Source: Pseudomonas maumuensis
GTDB lineage: Bacteria > Pseudomonadota > Gammaproteobacteria > Pseudomonadales > Pseudomonadaceae
Reading direction: 5' to 3'
Assembly (NCBI RefSeq): GCF_019139675.1
Contig: NZ_CP077077.1
Span: forward strand, 930,001-994,000
DNA length: 64,000 nt
Positions 36,977-46,057 of this stretch are shown here, in pieces. The notes beneath the pieces were generated by a model that had not been told where the DNA came from, searched no databases, and saw only the letters and a program-made list of their open reading frames with translations. Made by a program: the position numbers and the translations under genes. Position 1 is the stretch's first letter. The number at the start of each line of letters is the position of its first letter.

Positions 36977-37237
36977 ATGTCGTTGCAAGTGCTCTGGGGC
37001 TTTCTGGCCGCCCATCCGGCCAAGCTGATCAATCTTTTGGCTTTGCTGATCACCTGCCCGGGCGGGCTGCTGCTGCACGGCGCCCGACGCCGCGAGGCGC
37101 TCGCCAGGGAAAGCCTGGCAGTGGATGAAGGCGTGGTGGATGCGCTTGAGCAGCGGGTGCCGCGCTACTACTACATCCTGGGCTTCTGCTGCCTGGCGAT
37201 GGCGTTGCTGCTGTCCTGGTTCAGCACCTGGATCTGA
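36977..37237 (+). CDS. Small inner membrane protein, two predicted helices
   Basis: An 86-residue protein with hydrophobic segments at about residues 15-33 (KLINLLALLITCPGGLLL) and 64-84 (YYILGFCCLAMALLLSWF), separated by a charged loop. It looks like a real small membrane protein. Function is unknown. A REP pair follows. Confidence 0.65.
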   Translation: MSLQVLWGFLAAHPAKLINLLALLITCPGGLLLHGARRREALARESLAVDEGVVDALEQRVPRYYYILGFCCLAMALLLSWFSTWI

Positions 37238-37252
37238 ATCGCTGATGTCGAC

Positions 37253-37341
37253 CCTGTAGGAGCGGCTTCAGCCGCGATCCAGGCAACGCGGTGCCTGGCA
37301 CCCTCTTTGCGGGTGATCGCGGCTGAAGCCGCTCCTACAGG
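37253..37341. repeat. Inverted pair of putida REP elements (BIME)
   Basis: CCTGTAGGAGCGGCTTCAGC starts at 37253 and its inverted copy GCTGAAGCCGCTCCTACAGG ends at 37341, with about 35 bases between the arms. TAGGAGCGG...CCGCTCCTA is the hallmark of P. putida REP sequences. The pair separates two converging genes and can fold into a large hairpin. Confidence 0.9.
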
Positions 37342-37348
37342 TGTGTTG

Positions 37349-38518
37349 TCAGGCTGAAGTGGGCTGACGCTTTACCTGATACTGGTTACGCACCGGCGTC
37401 GCATACTGCTGTACCAGGTACGGCTGCTGCTCGACCGGGCAGGCATCCAGCCGGCGCTGCCATTCTTCCTTGGCCTTGGCCAGTTCATCGGCCGGGAACA
37501 GCTTTTCCGCGCTCGGCACTTCGAGTGCCGCATCCTTCTCCGCCCACATCGCATAGGCCAGGTAATGCACCGGGAACAGCCGGTAGCCGCCGAGGATCTG
37601 CCGGTCGATGGCCTGCGCAAGTTGCTTGGTGTCCTCGTGGTACTCGGTCACCGGGGGCGCGAAGTTGATGTGGACCCGTCCTTTGTAGCCGGTGATGCCC
37701 TGGGCGATGCTGTTGTCGTCCTCGCCCGGCGCCTTCTTGTAGGTGCCGGTGGTGGCGCGGATGTACAGCTCGCGGGCCTTGGCCTGGTCGCAGGGGTCGT
37801 ATTCGTAGCTGATCGACACGGGGATCAGGTTCAGGCTCTGGATCACCGCGCCGAACGGTTCGTCTTTGCGGCTCATGTGGAACATTTTCAGGATCGCCGA
37901 ATCGGTACGGTCGTCGCCGTCCTTGGCGCGGCCTTCGGCCTGGGCGATCCAGATCGATGCGCCATCGTTGCGGATCGAGTGGTTGATGTAGGCCGAGAGC
38001 AGCTGGTAGGCGGCCAGTTTCTCGCGGCGGCCGCTGATCGAGCGATGCACGATGAAGCTCTTGTTCAAGCGCATCATGTCGCTGACGAACGGCTTTTGCA
38101 GCAGGTTGTCGCCGATGGCGATGCGCGGTGTCGGCAGGCCGGCGTGGTACACCGCATAGTTGACGAAGGCGGGGTCCATCACGATGTCACGGTGGTTGGC
38201 CAGGAACAGGTAGGCGGTACCGGACTTGAGCTGTTCGACGCCGCTATAGGTGACGCCGTCGGTAGCGCGGTCGATGGTGCGGTCGACGTAGTACTCGACC
38301 TTGTCCTGAAGCGTGGACACGCAGGTCACGCCGGCGAATTCCTTGCGCAGGCGTCGGGCGATCAGCGGTTTGAGCAGCCAGCCGAAGGCACCCGCCGCGC
38401 GCGGAAAGCGGAAGTGGGTGAGGATATCGAGGAATGCCGGGTCGCTGAGCAGGCGTGCCAGAACGGCAGGGACCTCAGCGTCGTCGTACGGTCGGATGGC
38501 ATCGAATTCGCCCATCAT
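37349..38518 (-). CDS. Glycerol-3-phosphate/1-acylglycerol-phosphate acyltransferase-like protein
   Basis: A 389-residue protein with an acyltransferase core: LANHRDIVMDP (His109) is the catalytic block, IVHRSIS the second and WIAQAEGRAKDG the third. The spacing in block I is H-x5-D or H-x-D rather than the usual H-x4-D. The start is ATG 38518 (MMGEFDAIRPYDD), though 38515 is equally possible. No clear membrane helix is seen. It probably acts in phospholipid synthesis or remodelling; substrate unknown. Confidence 0.8.
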   Translation of the reverse strand: MMGEFDAIRPYDDAEVPAVLARLLSDPAFLDILTHFRFPRAAGAFGWLLKPLIARRLRKEFAGVTCVSTLQDKVEYYVDRTIDRATDGVTYSGVEQLKSGTAYLFLANHRDIVMDPAFVNYAVYHAGLPTPRIAIGDNLLQKPFVSDMMRLNKSFIVHRSISGRREKLAAYQLLSAYINHSIRNDGASIWIAQAEGRAKDGDDRTDSAILKMFHMSRKDEPFGAVIQSLNLIPVSISYEYDPCDQAKARELYIRATTGTYKKAPGEDDNSIAQGITGYKGRVHINFAPPVTEYHEDTKQLAQAIDRQILGGYRLFPVHYLAYAMWAEKDAALEVPSAEKLFPADELAKAKEEWQRRLDACPVEQQPYLVQQYATPVRNQYQVKRQPTSA

Positions 38519-38640
38519 GCTCTCTTGTTGGAAACGGCTAGGGTAAATAGGTAGGGGCGGGCTCCGAAAAACGGCTCGGACGCTCACAGGCCCTGTAAAC
38601 AGACCGGCAATTATACGCACAAGTCACTCTGGAGGCCGCG

Positions 38641-38823
38641 ATGCTGGAAACTGCGATCTACGATTGTCCTTATTGTGGTGAGGAAGTCGAAACCACGGTG
38701 GATCTGTCCGGCGGCGACCAGGAATACATCGAGGACTGCCAGGTGTGCTGCAAGCCCATTCGTTTCGTGCTGCAGGTGCATGGTGAGGAGTGGATGCTGG
38801 ATGTCTACGGTGAGAACGACTGA
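38641..38823 (+). CDS. CPXCG-motif cysteine-rich protein
   Basis: A 60-residue zinc-ribbon protein. CPYCG (residues 9-13) and CQVCC (33-37) supply the metal ligands, and the rest matches the small family named after this motif. Function is unknown. It overlaps the next gene by one base, so both are made together. Confidence 0.88.
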   Translation: MLETAIYDCPYCGEEVETTVDLSGGDQEYIEDCQVCCKPIRFVLQVHGEEWMLDVYGEND

Positions 38824-39083
38824 TGCGACGAATCTATGAGCCGGAAAGCCTGCTAGAGGCCCAGGTGCTGGTGGGCATGCTGGCCAGCGAAGGCATCGAG
38901 GTACACCTGGTCGGGCGCGACCTGATGGGCGGCGTGGGCGAGTTGCCGATGCAGGGATTGCTCGGTCTGGCGGTACCGGACGAACAGGCCGGGTACGCAC
39001 GCCAGCTGATCGATGAGTACAATGCCGCTCAGCCGCTTGCCGGTGACGAGCCGGAGAGTTATCCCGGAACACTGATCTGCTAG
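38823..39083 (+). CDS. DUF2007 putative signal-transducing protein
   Basis: An 86-residue protein beginning MRRIYEPESLLEAQVLVGMLASEGIEVH, which is the DUF2007 pattern, with LLGLAVPDEQ..YARQLIDEY in the second half. The family has a small ferredoxin-like fold and no known reaction. It is co-expressed with the CPXCG gene upstream and is followed after 15 bases by the SRAP gene. Confidence 0.85.
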   Translation: MRRIYEPESLLEAQVLVGMLASEGIEVHLVGRDLMGGVGELPMQGLLGLAVPDEQAGYARQLIDEYNAAQPLAGDEPESYPGTLIC

Positions 39084-39098
39084 GTTTTGATTTCGCCC

Positions 39099-39719
39099 AT
39101 GTGTGGACGCTATGCCCTGTTTCGCTGGTCCCAGAGCTTCGCCGGCCTGCCGGGCTTCCCCCCGGGCCAGCAGGCCCAATGGAACATCGCCCCCGGCGCC
39201 TCGGTACTGATTCAGCGCCAGCTCGAAGGCCAACTGCAACTGGCCAGCGCTCGCTGGGGATTGACCCCGGCCTGGCTCACCGACCTTTCCCGCACACCGG
39301 CACAGGCCCGTGCCGAAACCCTCGCCGAGCAGCCGATGTTCCGCGAGCCCCTGCGCCAGCGGCGCTGCCTGATGCCCGCCAACGGTTTCTACGAGTGGCG
39401 CGGCACGGCGCGCAAGCGTCCGTACTGGGTGACCCCGGGAGAGGGTGCCTCGCTGTTCTTCGCCGCGCTGTGGGAGGTCTACCCGGTGCAGGAACAGCAA
39501 TGGCTGAGCTGCGCGGTGGTGACGCAGGCGGCGGTGAACCAGCGTCGGCCACTGATCCTGGACGAGGCCGAGCAGGTGCTATGGCTGGACCCCGCAACAC
39601 CGATGGCGAAATTGCATGAGTTGCTGGCCAAGCCGCCGACGGTGCTGCGTGAGCGGGCGCTGGCGAACTTCGTCAACGATCCGAAGCTCAATGGGCCGGA
39701 GTGCCTGACTCCCGCCTGA
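39099..39719 (+). CDS. SRAP-domain protein (YedK/HMCES family), divergent
   Basis: A 206-residue protein of the family that crosslinks to abasic sites in single-stranded DNA through Cys2. MCGRY gives Cys2 after Met removal, NIAPG binds the substrate, and Glu99 lies in NGFYEW. Two other positions differ from E. coli YedK: the conserved NARSET-type Asn reads QARAET (Gln69), and the region usually holding the active-site His (here VVTQAAVNQRRPLIL) contains none. It may crosslink without the reversal step or have another role. The start is ATG 39099. Confidence 0.85.
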   Translation: MCGRYALFRWSQSFAGLPGFPPGQQAQWNIAPGASVLIQRQLEGQLQLASARWGLTPAWLTDLSRTPAQARAETLAEQPMFREPLRQRRCLMPANGFYEWRGTARKRPYWVTPGEGASLFFAALWEVYPVQEQQWLSCAVVTQAAVNQRRPLILDEAEQVLWLDPATPMAKLHELLAKPPTVLRERALANFVNDPKLNGPECLTPA

Positions 39720-39730
39720 CGGCGCAAGCG

Positions 39731-39801
39731 GCAAGTGGTGAGTTGCAAGCGGCAAGTCAAAGCGGTTCGCGCTCGGCTTTGACTTGTCGCTATCCACTTG
39801 C
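39731..39801. terminator. Long imperfect hairpin between SRAP and chemoreceptor genes
   Basis: An outer stem GCAAGTGG (39731-39738) / CCACTTGC (39794-39801) and an inner 11-base stem CAAGTCAAAGC (39753-39763) / GCTTTGACTTG (39776-39786) are visible. It contains GCGGCAAG units like those at 42960. It lies between converging genes and probably ends both transcripts. Confidence 0.6.
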
Positions 39802-39812
39802 GACTTGAAGCG

Positions 39813-41954
39813 TCAGACCCTGAATTGATTGATCAGGCGCCGCTGCTGCTCGGCCAGCTTGGTCAGCTCGGCGCTGGCCTGGCTCGACTCGTCGGCGCCG
39901 CCCGCCACTTCGCCGGCCACCTGGCCGATGTTGATCACGTTGCGGTTGATGTCCTCGGCCACCGCGCTCTGTTCCTCGGCAGCACTGGCGATCTGCGTGT
40001 TCATGTCGTTGATCACCGACACCGCCTGAGTGATGCTCGCCAGCGATTCGGCCGCGCGGCTGGCCTGCTGCACACTGATGTCGGTCTTGCCCTGGCTGTC
40101 TTCCATCACCTTGACCACTTCGCGGGTGCCCAATTGCAGCTGCTGGATCATCTGCTGGATTTCCTGGGTGGCTTGCTGGGTCTTCTGCGCCAGGTTGCGC
40201 ACCTCGTCGGCGACCACCGCGAAACCTCGACCCTGCTCGCCGGCCCGGGCCGCCTCGATGGCGGCGTTGAGCGCCAGCAGGTTGGTCTGCTCGGCGATGG
40301 CGCGGATGGTCACCAGGATGGCGTTGATGTTCTCGCTGTCGCGGGCCAGGTCCTGGACCACGGTCACGGCGCGACCGATCTCGGCGGCCAGTTCGCTGAT
40401 CGAGTGCGACGTATCGCGGACGATGTCCAAGCCCTGGTTGGCGGCGCGGTCGGCTTCACTGGCGGCCTGGGCCGCTTGCGTGGCGTTGCGCGCCACGTCC
40501 TGGGCGGTAGCGGTCATTTCATGCACGGCGGTGGCCACTTGGTCGATTTCCGCCATTTGCTTATGCACGCCCTGGTTGGTTCGGATGGCGATGTCGGCGG
40601 TGTGCTCGGACGAGTCGCTGACCTTCTGCACCGAACCTACCACCTGGCTGATCATGGCCTGCAACTTGGCCAGGAAGGTATTGAAGCCCTTGGCGATGGC
40701 CCCCAGCTCGTCGCTGCGGTCGCTGTGCAGGCGACGGGTCAGGTCGCCTTCGCCCTGGGCGATGTCGTCGAGCATCGCCACCATCTGCTTGAGCGGGCGG
40801 GCGATGCCCAGGGCCAGCAGCCAGATGACCAGCAGGCCAAGGGCGGCGATGCCGAGGCCGACGAGGGTCATGCCGGTGATATCGGTGTTGCGCTGCTCGG
40901 CCAGGTCCTTCTGCAACTGGTTGACTTCGGCCATCACGGCGCTCAGCGGCAATTCCAGCAGCAGTGTCCAGCGGGCCTCGGTGTTGGCGACCTTGAACGG
41001 CAGGTACAGCTCGATGCGATCCTTGCCGGCGTCCACTTCGTAGTGCAGGGTTTCGCCGCTCAGGTTCTTGAGGGTGCCGGCTACTTCGCTGTCCAGTACA
41101 TCGCTGGCCTTTTCGCCGAATTTCGCAGGGTCGCGGGTATAGGCCACCAGGCGGCCGTTGCTGGAGACCAGTGCCAGCTCGCCGGCGCCGTCGTACAGCT
41201 GGCGATCGGCGGCATTGAGCAGATCCTGAATGAAGTTCACCGACAGGTCGGCACCGGCCATGCCCTGGAACTGGCCATCGACCATGATCGGTTCGACGAA
41301 CGACGCCAGCATGACCATCTTGTCGCCCACTTTATAAGGAGCAGGGTCGATCACGCAGGCCTTCTTCGACTCCTTGGGGCACAGGTAGTACTCGCTGGCG
41401 CGCACGCCGGTGGCGAGCACCGTGCGGTCGTCGACATCGGCCAGCTTGTCCTGGCCAAGGCTGCCGTCGCCATTGCGGAACCACCAGGGTAGGAAGCGAC
41501 CGCTGGCACTGTCGATACCCACCAGGCTGCTGCCGACATAACGGGCATCGGCGTGGTCGAGGGCGTTCGGCTCCCAGCCAAGGTAAGCGCCGAGCACGCT
41601 CGGGTTGACCTCCACGGTGCGCTTGAGTTGGTTGATCAGGTGTTCGCGGTCGACCCGCATCAGCGCTTGGCCGTCGCTTCCCTGCATGCCGAGCATGGCG
41701 TTGCCGGTGGCCAGGCTGCGGGCGATCGACAGCGGGGCTTCGAGGCCGCGCTGGATCTCGCTGACCTGGGTGCGGGCCAGGGCGGTGAGGCGCTGCTCGA
41801 TGACGTTTTCGAACTGTTGCTGGGTGCGCTGTTGCACCAGGGCTTGGGTGCGTTGCCCGGAGTAGACGGCGTACAGCACCAGGGCCGCGACAATGCTCAG
41901 CACGATGGCACCGGCCAGGGCGGCCACGGAAAACTGGATCGACTTGAACTTCAT
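39813..41954 (-). CDS. Methyl-accepting chemotaxis protein with double-Cache sensor
   Basis: A 713-residue receptor. A first membrane helix (residues 8-30) is followed by a periplasmic domain of about 320 residues with dCache features ([45 protein letters not shown]), a second helix (about 358-385), HAMP, and the cytoplasmic hairpin with the CheA/CheW contact tip [24 protein letters not shown]. No C-terminal CheR pentapeptide is present. The signal is probably an amine, amino acid or organic acid, but cannot be named from sequence. Confidence 0.93.
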   Translation of the reverse strand: MKFKSIQFSVAALAGAIVLSIVAALVLYAVYSGQRTQALVQQRTQQQFENVIEQRLTALARTQVSEIQRGLEAPLSIARSLATGNAMLGMQGSDGQALMRVDREHLINQLKRTVEVNPSVLGAYLGWEPNALDHADARYVGSSLVGIDSASGRFLPWWFRNGDGSLGQDKLADVDDRTVLATGVRASEYYLCPKESKKACVIDPAPYKVGDKMVMLASFVEPIMVDGQFQGMAGADLSVNFIQDLLNAADRQLYDGAGELALVSSNGRLVAYTRDPAKFGEKASDVLDSEVAGTLKNLSGETLHYEVDAGKDRIELYLPFKVANTEARWTLLLELPLSAVMAEVNQLQKDLAEQRNTDITGMTLVGLGIAALGLLVIWLLALGIARPLKQMVAMLDDIAQGEGDLTRRLHSDRSDELGAIAKGFNTFLAKLQAMISQVVGSVQKVSDSSEHTADIAIRTNQGVHKQMAEIDQVATAVHEMTATAQDVARNATQAAQAASEADRAANQGLDIVRDTSHSISELAAEIGRAVTVVQDLARDSENINAILVTIRAIAEQTNLLALNAAIEAARAGEQGRGFAVVADEVRNLAQKTQQATQEIQQMIQQLQLGTREVVKVMEDSQGKTDISVQQASRAAESLASITQAVSVINDMNTQIASAAEEQSAVAEDINRNVINIGQVAGEVAGGADESSQASAELTKLAEQQRRLINQFRV

Positions 41955-42106
41955 GGCAAAGCTCCGCGCGCAAGGAGGTCGTTACCGAGTGTTATCGGCG
42001 GGCTAATACCAAAGCATGAGGGCCTTGTCAGAAATCTTACCTGCGGCTCTGGCAGGGGCGGGCGTCTGGGCCTAGGATACGCGGCACGTAAAAAGGGAGT
42101 GTTTTC

Positions 42107-42922
42107 ATGCGTAAGTCATTCGTTGTCAGCATGCTGACGGTCGGCGTCCTGCTCGGCGGCTGCCAGGCGGTCAATACCACCAGTGGTGGTGCCGTGGGCG
42201 TGCAGCGCCAGCAATACATGTTCAGCATGCTTTCGACCGATGAGGTCAACAAGATGTACGCCCAGTCCTACCAGCAGACCCTCGGCGAGGCGTCGAGCAA
42301 GGGCGTGCTGGACAAGAGCAGCAATGATGCCAAGCGCGTGCAGGCCATCGCCAAGCGCCTGATCGCCCAGGCGCCACAGTTCCGGCCGGATGCCGCGCAG
42401 TGGAACTGGGAAGTCAACGTGATCAAGAGCGACGAGCTCAACGCCAACTGCGGTCCGGGTGGCAAGATCATCGTCTACACCGGCCTGATCGATCAGCTCC
42501 AGCTGACCGACGCCGAGATCGCCGCGGTAGTGGGGCACGAGATCGCCCACGCCCTGCGCGAGCACAGCCGTGAAGCGATGTCCAAGGCCTACGGTGTGGA
42601 AATGGCCCGCCAGGGCGCCGGCGCGATCTTTGGCCTGGGGCAGGACAGCATGGCCATGGCCGATACCGTGGTGAACTACGCCATGACCCTGCCCAACAGC
42701 CGTTCCAACGAGAACGAAGCCGACCTGATCGGCCTCGAACTGTCGGCCCGTGCCGGCTATGACCCGAACGCCGCGATCACCCTGTGGAACAAGATGAGCA
42801 AGGCGTCCGAAGGCGCGCCGCCAGAGTTCATGAGCACCCACCCGGCTTCGAGCAGCCGTATCGCCTCGTTGCAGGCGGCGATTCCGAAGGTGATGCCGCT
42901 GTATCAGGCGGCCAAGAAGTAA
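42107..42922 (+). CDS. M48-family metalloprotease lipoprotein
   Basis: A 271-residue lipoprotein peptidase, related to LoiP/YggG-type proteases. The signal peptide ends in lipobox LGGC (Cys19). The zinc site is HEIAH (144-148) with the third ligand Glu204 in NENEADLIGLE, and THPASSSR near the end is typical. It probably acts on damaged envelope proteins. Confidence 0.92.
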   Translation: MRKSFVVSMLTVGVLLGGCQAVNTTSGGAVGVQRQQYMFSMLSTDEVNKMYAQSYQQTLGEASSKGVLDKSSNDAKRVQAIAKRLIAQAPQFRPDAAQWNWEVNVIKSDELNANCGPGGKIIVYTGLIDQLQLTDAEIAAVVGHEIAHALREHSREAMSKAYGVEMARQGAGAIFGLGQDSMAMADTVVNYAMTLPNSRSNENEADLIGLELSARAGYDPNAAITLWNKMSKASEGAPPEFMSTHPASSSRIASLQAAIPKVMPLYQAAKK

Positions 42923-42926
42923 AAGC

Positions 42927-42961
42927 AGCTTCAAGCTTCAAGCTTCAAGCTTCAAGCTTCA
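42927..42961. repeat. Tandem repeat, five copies of a 7-base unit AGCTTCA
   Basis: AGCTTCA is repeated exactly five times at 42927-42961, followed by a degenerate copy AGCGGCA (42962-42968), 5 bases after the M48 gene stop. The unit count may vary between strains. Confidence 0.9.
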
Positions 42962-43001
42962 AGCGGCAAGTAAGGACGCATCTGCTCTTTCTTGCCGCTT
43001 G
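42960..43001. terminator. Inverted repeat CAAGCGGCAAG / CTTGCCGCTTG
   Basis: Two perfect 11-base arms (42960-42970 and 42991-43001) can form a hairpin between the converging M48 and GDT1 genes. Similar GCGGCAAG units occur at 39728-39757. Confidence 0.6.
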
Positions 43002-43023
43002 TAGCTTGCCACTTGCCGCTGCG

Positions 43024-43611
43024 TCACCCTATCCAGCCACTGGTCTTCATCGCCGAATACACCGCGACGATGGCCAGCACGATAAACGCGGTCGCCGCCA
43101 GGCGACGGATCAGCGTCAGCGGCAGTTTCTCCGCCGCGAAGTTGCCCGCCAGCACCACCGGCACGTTGGCGATCAGCATGCCCAGGGTGGTGCCGATGAT
43201 CACCATGATCAGGTGCGGATACTGGGCGGCCAGCATCACCGTGGCCACCTGGGTCTTGTCGCCGATTTCCGCCAGGAAGAATGCGATCAGCGTGGTCACG
43301 AATGGCCCGAACCGTCGTGCGTTGCTGGTTTCTTCATCGTCCATCTTGTCCGGCACAAGGGTCCACAACGCGGTGGCGGTGAAGCTCGCGGCGAGGATCC
43401 AGTGCAGTACCGACTCGGTGAAGAAACTGCTGACCCAGGCCCCGACCGCGCCGGCGGCGGCATGGTTGGCCAGTGTCGCGGCGACGATCCCGGCAATGAT
43501 TGGCCAAGGTTTGCGGAAGCGGGCGGCGAGAATGAGCGCGAGCAGCTGCGTCTTGTCGCCGATTTCGGCAAGCGCGACGATCGCGGTAGGGACGAGCAAT
43601 GATTCCAGCAT
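43024..43611 (-). CDS. TMEM165/GDT1-family manganese exporter (UPF0016)
   Basis: A 195-residue inner membrane protein with six helices and two signature motifs EIGDKT (16-21 and 115-120), each in the first helix of a repeat. Members of this family transport Mn2+ or Ca2+. The upstream yybP-ykoY element indicates that this protein exports Mn2+ when the metal is high. AGGA lies five bases before the ATG. Confidence 0.93.
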   Translation of the reverse strand: MLESLLVPTAIVALAEIGDKTQLLALILAARFRKPWPIIAGIVAATLANHAAAGAVGAWVSSFFTESVLHWILAASFTATALWTLVPDKMDDEETSNARRFGPFVTTLIAFFLAEIGDKTQVATVMLAAQYPHLIMVIIGTTLGMLIANVPVVLAGNFAAEKLPLTLIRRLAATAFIVLAIVAVYSAMKTSGWIG

Positions 43612-43641
43612 CAGGATTCCTACGGGGGCGGGTCGACACGG

Positions 43642-43690
43642 CTATGACACGTACGACCTTCCCGCCCCGGGTAAGGTGTGCGTGTCATAG
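43642..43690 (-). promoter_or_regulatory. Expression-platform hairpin of the Mn riboswitch
   Basis: CTATGACACG (43642-43651) and CGTGTCATAG (43681-43690) form a 10-base stem extended by ACCTT/AAGGT. The loop carries GGGGCGGG on the minus strand, which can instead pair with CCCGCCCC at 43632-43625, next to the ribosome site of the GDT1 gene. The two pairings appear mutually competitive. Confidence 0.6.
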
Positions 43691-43704
43691 GTCTTGTCAA
43701 ACCC

Positions 43705-43835
43705 TGGATCTGTCTGCGCAGATCGTGGGTCGCACGCGCCATGGCCTGTGGGCCAAGTGTGTTGACGCGTACCGGGCGAGCAGGGTGCTCGCGGGAGACT
43801 ACTCCCCTAGGACGGAGCGGATTCTGCCTAGGCGA
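43705..43835 (-). ncRNA. yybP-ykoY manganese riboswitch
   Basis: On the minus strand the signature GGGGAGTAG (43807-43799) and the second conserved strand CGTCAACAC (43767-43759) are present, joined by a helix GCGAGCACCCTGCTCGC and followed by GGCC/GGCC (43754-43743). These two loops form the Mn2+-binding site in this class. It lies about 100-190 bases before the GDT1 start and should raise its expression when Mn2+ is abundant. Exact borders are approximate. Confidence 0.85.
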
Positions 43836-43858
43836 ATCGCTTTCGGCAAGCCCTGTTT

Positions 43859-44857
43859 TTATCCATGTGTTGCGCGGTAGATGCGAAAACCTTGCGCTTC
43901 GGCACGTATCTCACAGTTGCCCAGCGCGCCTTCGATGAGCGGCTGGTAACGTAGGAAACTGTTGGCAACCAAGCGGATTTCGCCACCTTTTCGCAGACTT
44001 TCTCTGGATTTTTTCAGCAGATTTTCCGAAGCGTGGTAGTCGGTGTGTACCCCGGTATGGAACGGAGGATTGCTCAGGATGACATCCAGGCCGGTAGGGG
44101 CGGCATCGATCCCGTCACCGCTGATCACCTCGCCTTCCAGACCATTGGCGGCCAGGGTCAGGCGACTGGCCGCAACCGCGAAGGCGTCGACATCGAGCAA
44201 GGTGACATGGCTCTGCGGATAGCGACGCTTGATCGTGGCACCGAGCACCCCGGCACCGCAGCCGAAGTCCAGGACATGACCGCTCGGCAGGCCGTCGAGG
44301 TGTTCCAGGAGCAGGGCCGTGCCTTTGTCCAGACGCCCGTGGCTGAACACGCCGGGGAGGCTGATCACCTGCAGCGGGCCATCTTCGAGCTGCAGGTCGA
44401 AGCGTTCGGCCAGGCTTTCCAGCGGCTTGGCTTCGGGCGCGTGGTCCACGGTCACCTGCCATAGCTGGCAGTGGCGGGCGCTGTCGAGCTTGCGCGGCCT
44501 GCCGAAGGCCTGCAACTGCTTGGCCGCGCCTTCGATGCCGCCGCGCTTCTCCCCCACCAGGTACAGCTCGCGACCTGCAAGGCGCGAGGCCAGGGCGTTG
44601 AGCAGGTAGGCAGCCAGCTCGCGAGACTTGGGCAAGAACAGCACGGCACTGGCAAAGGCGACCTCAGGTACGTCGACACCATAGTGGCTGCGCCCGGGGA
44701 AGCGGCTTTCGAGCACCGCCTGATCGCCGGCGTGCCAGGTCCAGCCGTGGGCATCGGGCAACTGGCCGAGCAGGCCATCGGCCTGGGCACCGGCGATCAG
44801 CAGCGGGCCTTGGAACAGCTCTGGCTGGCGGAGCAATACTTCACTGCGCGGGTCCAT
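43859..44857 (-). CDS. rsmC: 16S rRNA guanine-N2 methyltransferase, RsmC-type
   Basis: A 332-residue protein with two related methyltransferase domains. The N-terminal one is degenerate, and the C-terminal one has the SAM loop [12 protein letters not shown] and catalytic NPPF ([11 protein letters not shown]). RsmC methylates G1207 of 16S rRNA; RlmG is the closest alternative. The start is ATG 44857 with AGGAGG eight bases upstream; the frame upstream overlaps the next gene and was rejected. Confidence 0.88.
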   Translation of the reverse strand: MDPRSEVLLRQPELFQGPLLIAGAQADGLLGQLPDAHGWTWHAGDQAVLESRFPGRSHYGVDVPEVAFASAVLFLPKSRELAAYLLNALASRLAGRELYLVGEKRGGIEGAAKQLQAFGRPRKLDSARHCQLWQVTVDHAPEAKPLESLAERFDLQLEDGPLQVISLPGVFSHGRLDKGTALLLEHLDGLPSGHVLDFGCGAGVLGATIKRRYPQSHVTLLDVDAFAVAASRLTLAANGLEGEVISGDGIDAAPTGLDVILSNPPFHTGVHTDYHASENLLKKSRESLRKGGEIRLVANSFLRYQPLIEGALGNCEIRAEAQGFRIYRATHG

Positions 44858-44901
44858 GGACGACGCCTCCTGAAAAAGTGGCGCAGTGTACCAGAGGCGG
44901 C

Positions 44902-45867
44902 TCAGCCGACCACGCGCCGCGGCTGCCCGGCGAAGTAGGCCAGGGCGTTTTCGGCCAGTTGCCCGACGATGCGCTGGCGCGACTCCACCGCGCCCCAGGC
45001 GCTGTGCGGGGTGATGAGCAGGCGGGGGATGTCCGGCGCCAGCAGCGGGTTGCCATCGACCGGTGGTTCGACGCTCAGCACATCGGTAGCTGCGCCACCC
45101 AAGTGGCCAACGCGCAGCGCGTCGGCCAGGGCCTGCTCGTCGATCAACCCGCCGCGGGCGGTATTGACCACCAGTGCGCCGGGCTTGAGCAGCGCCAGCT
45201 CGCGGGCACCGATCATGTGCCGGGTCTGCTCGTTGAGCGGGCAATGCAGGGTCAGGGCATCGACCTGTGGCAGCAATTCGTGCAGTGGCAGGCGATCGGC
45301 CCGGGGCGGTCGACCGGGGATCTGCCCGCTCAGCACGCGCATGCCGAAGGCTTCGGCCAGGCGCGCCACCGCGCCGCCAAGCTCGCCATGGCCGAGCAGG
45401 CCGAGGGTCTTGCCTTCCAACTCGACTATAGGGAAGTCCAGCAGGCAGAACTGGCTGGCCTTGGCCCATTGCCCGGCCTTCACCGCCTGGTCGTAGTCGC
45501 ACAGGCGCGTGGCCAGGGCCAGCAGCAGGGCCAGGGTGTGCTGGGCCACCGAAGGCGTGCCGTAGCCCTGGCAGTTGCTCACGGTGATGCCCTGGGCACG
45601 GGCGGCGGCCAGGTCGACATTGTTGGTGCCGGTGGCGGCCACCAGGATCAGCTTGAGTTGCGGGTTGGCGGCCAGCGTGGCGGCATCGAGCAGCACTTTG
45701 TTGCTGATGACGGCCACGGCACCTTGCAGACGTTCGGCGACCTGCTCCGGGCGGGTCGTGGCATGCAGTTGCAACGTGTCGAACTGGGCATGCAAGGGCG
45801 AAAGGTCGAGGTCACCCAGGTCCAGTGACTGGTGATCGAGAAACACGGCGCGACGTGGGCTGGACAT
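44902..45867 (-). CDS. hprA: D-2-hydroxyacid dehydrogenase (glycerate/hydroxypyruvate reductase type)
   Basis: A 321-residue NAD(P)-dependent dehydrogenase. The nucleotide loop is [16 protein letters not shown], and the catalytic Arg-Glu-His triad lies in [14 protein letters not shown], the segment after it, and TPHSAWGA. It resembles glycerate dehydrogenase, though the substrate cannot be fixed from sequence. It precedes the rsmC-type gene by 44 bases. Confidence 0.85.
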   Translation of the reverse strand: MSSPRRAVFLDHQSLDLGDLDLSPLHAQFDTLQLHATTRPEQVAERLQGAVAVISNKVLLDAATLAANPQLKLILVAATGTNNVDLAAARAQGITVSNCQGYGTPSVAQHTLALLLALATRLCDYDQAVKAGQWAKASQFCLLDFPIVELEGKTLGLLGHGELGGAVARLAEAFGMRVLSGQIPGRPPRADRLPLHELLPQVDALTLHCPLNEQTRHMIGARELALLKPGALVVNTARGGLIDEQALADALRVGHLGGAATDVLSVEPPVDGNPLLAPDIPRLLITPHSAWGAVESRQRIVGQLAENALAYFAGQPRRVVG

Positions 45868-46057
45868 CAGGGGCTCCGGTGGCAGGGCAGGATGGGGTCG
45901 GCGCAGTGTCCGGCCCGGCGGCGCCGCTCGTCAATGGTAGCGCCTGCGCTCATACCTGCACGGCACAAATCATTCCTTCGGCTGATTTGACCGGTGCGTC
46001 ACCGAACTACAGTTGATCTCTGAACTGTCCTGCCCGCTTTGAAGAAAAGGGATACCC

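Noticed and set aside
37253..37341. Possible CRISPR-like or insertion-sequence end
   Set aside because: It is a standard inverted pair of putida REP sequences with a single spacer, not an array or a transposon.
39798..41492. A 564-codon plus-strand frame opposite the chemoreceptor
   Set aside because: The chemoreceptor has the full domain set; the antisense frame is His/Asp/Leu-rich noise.
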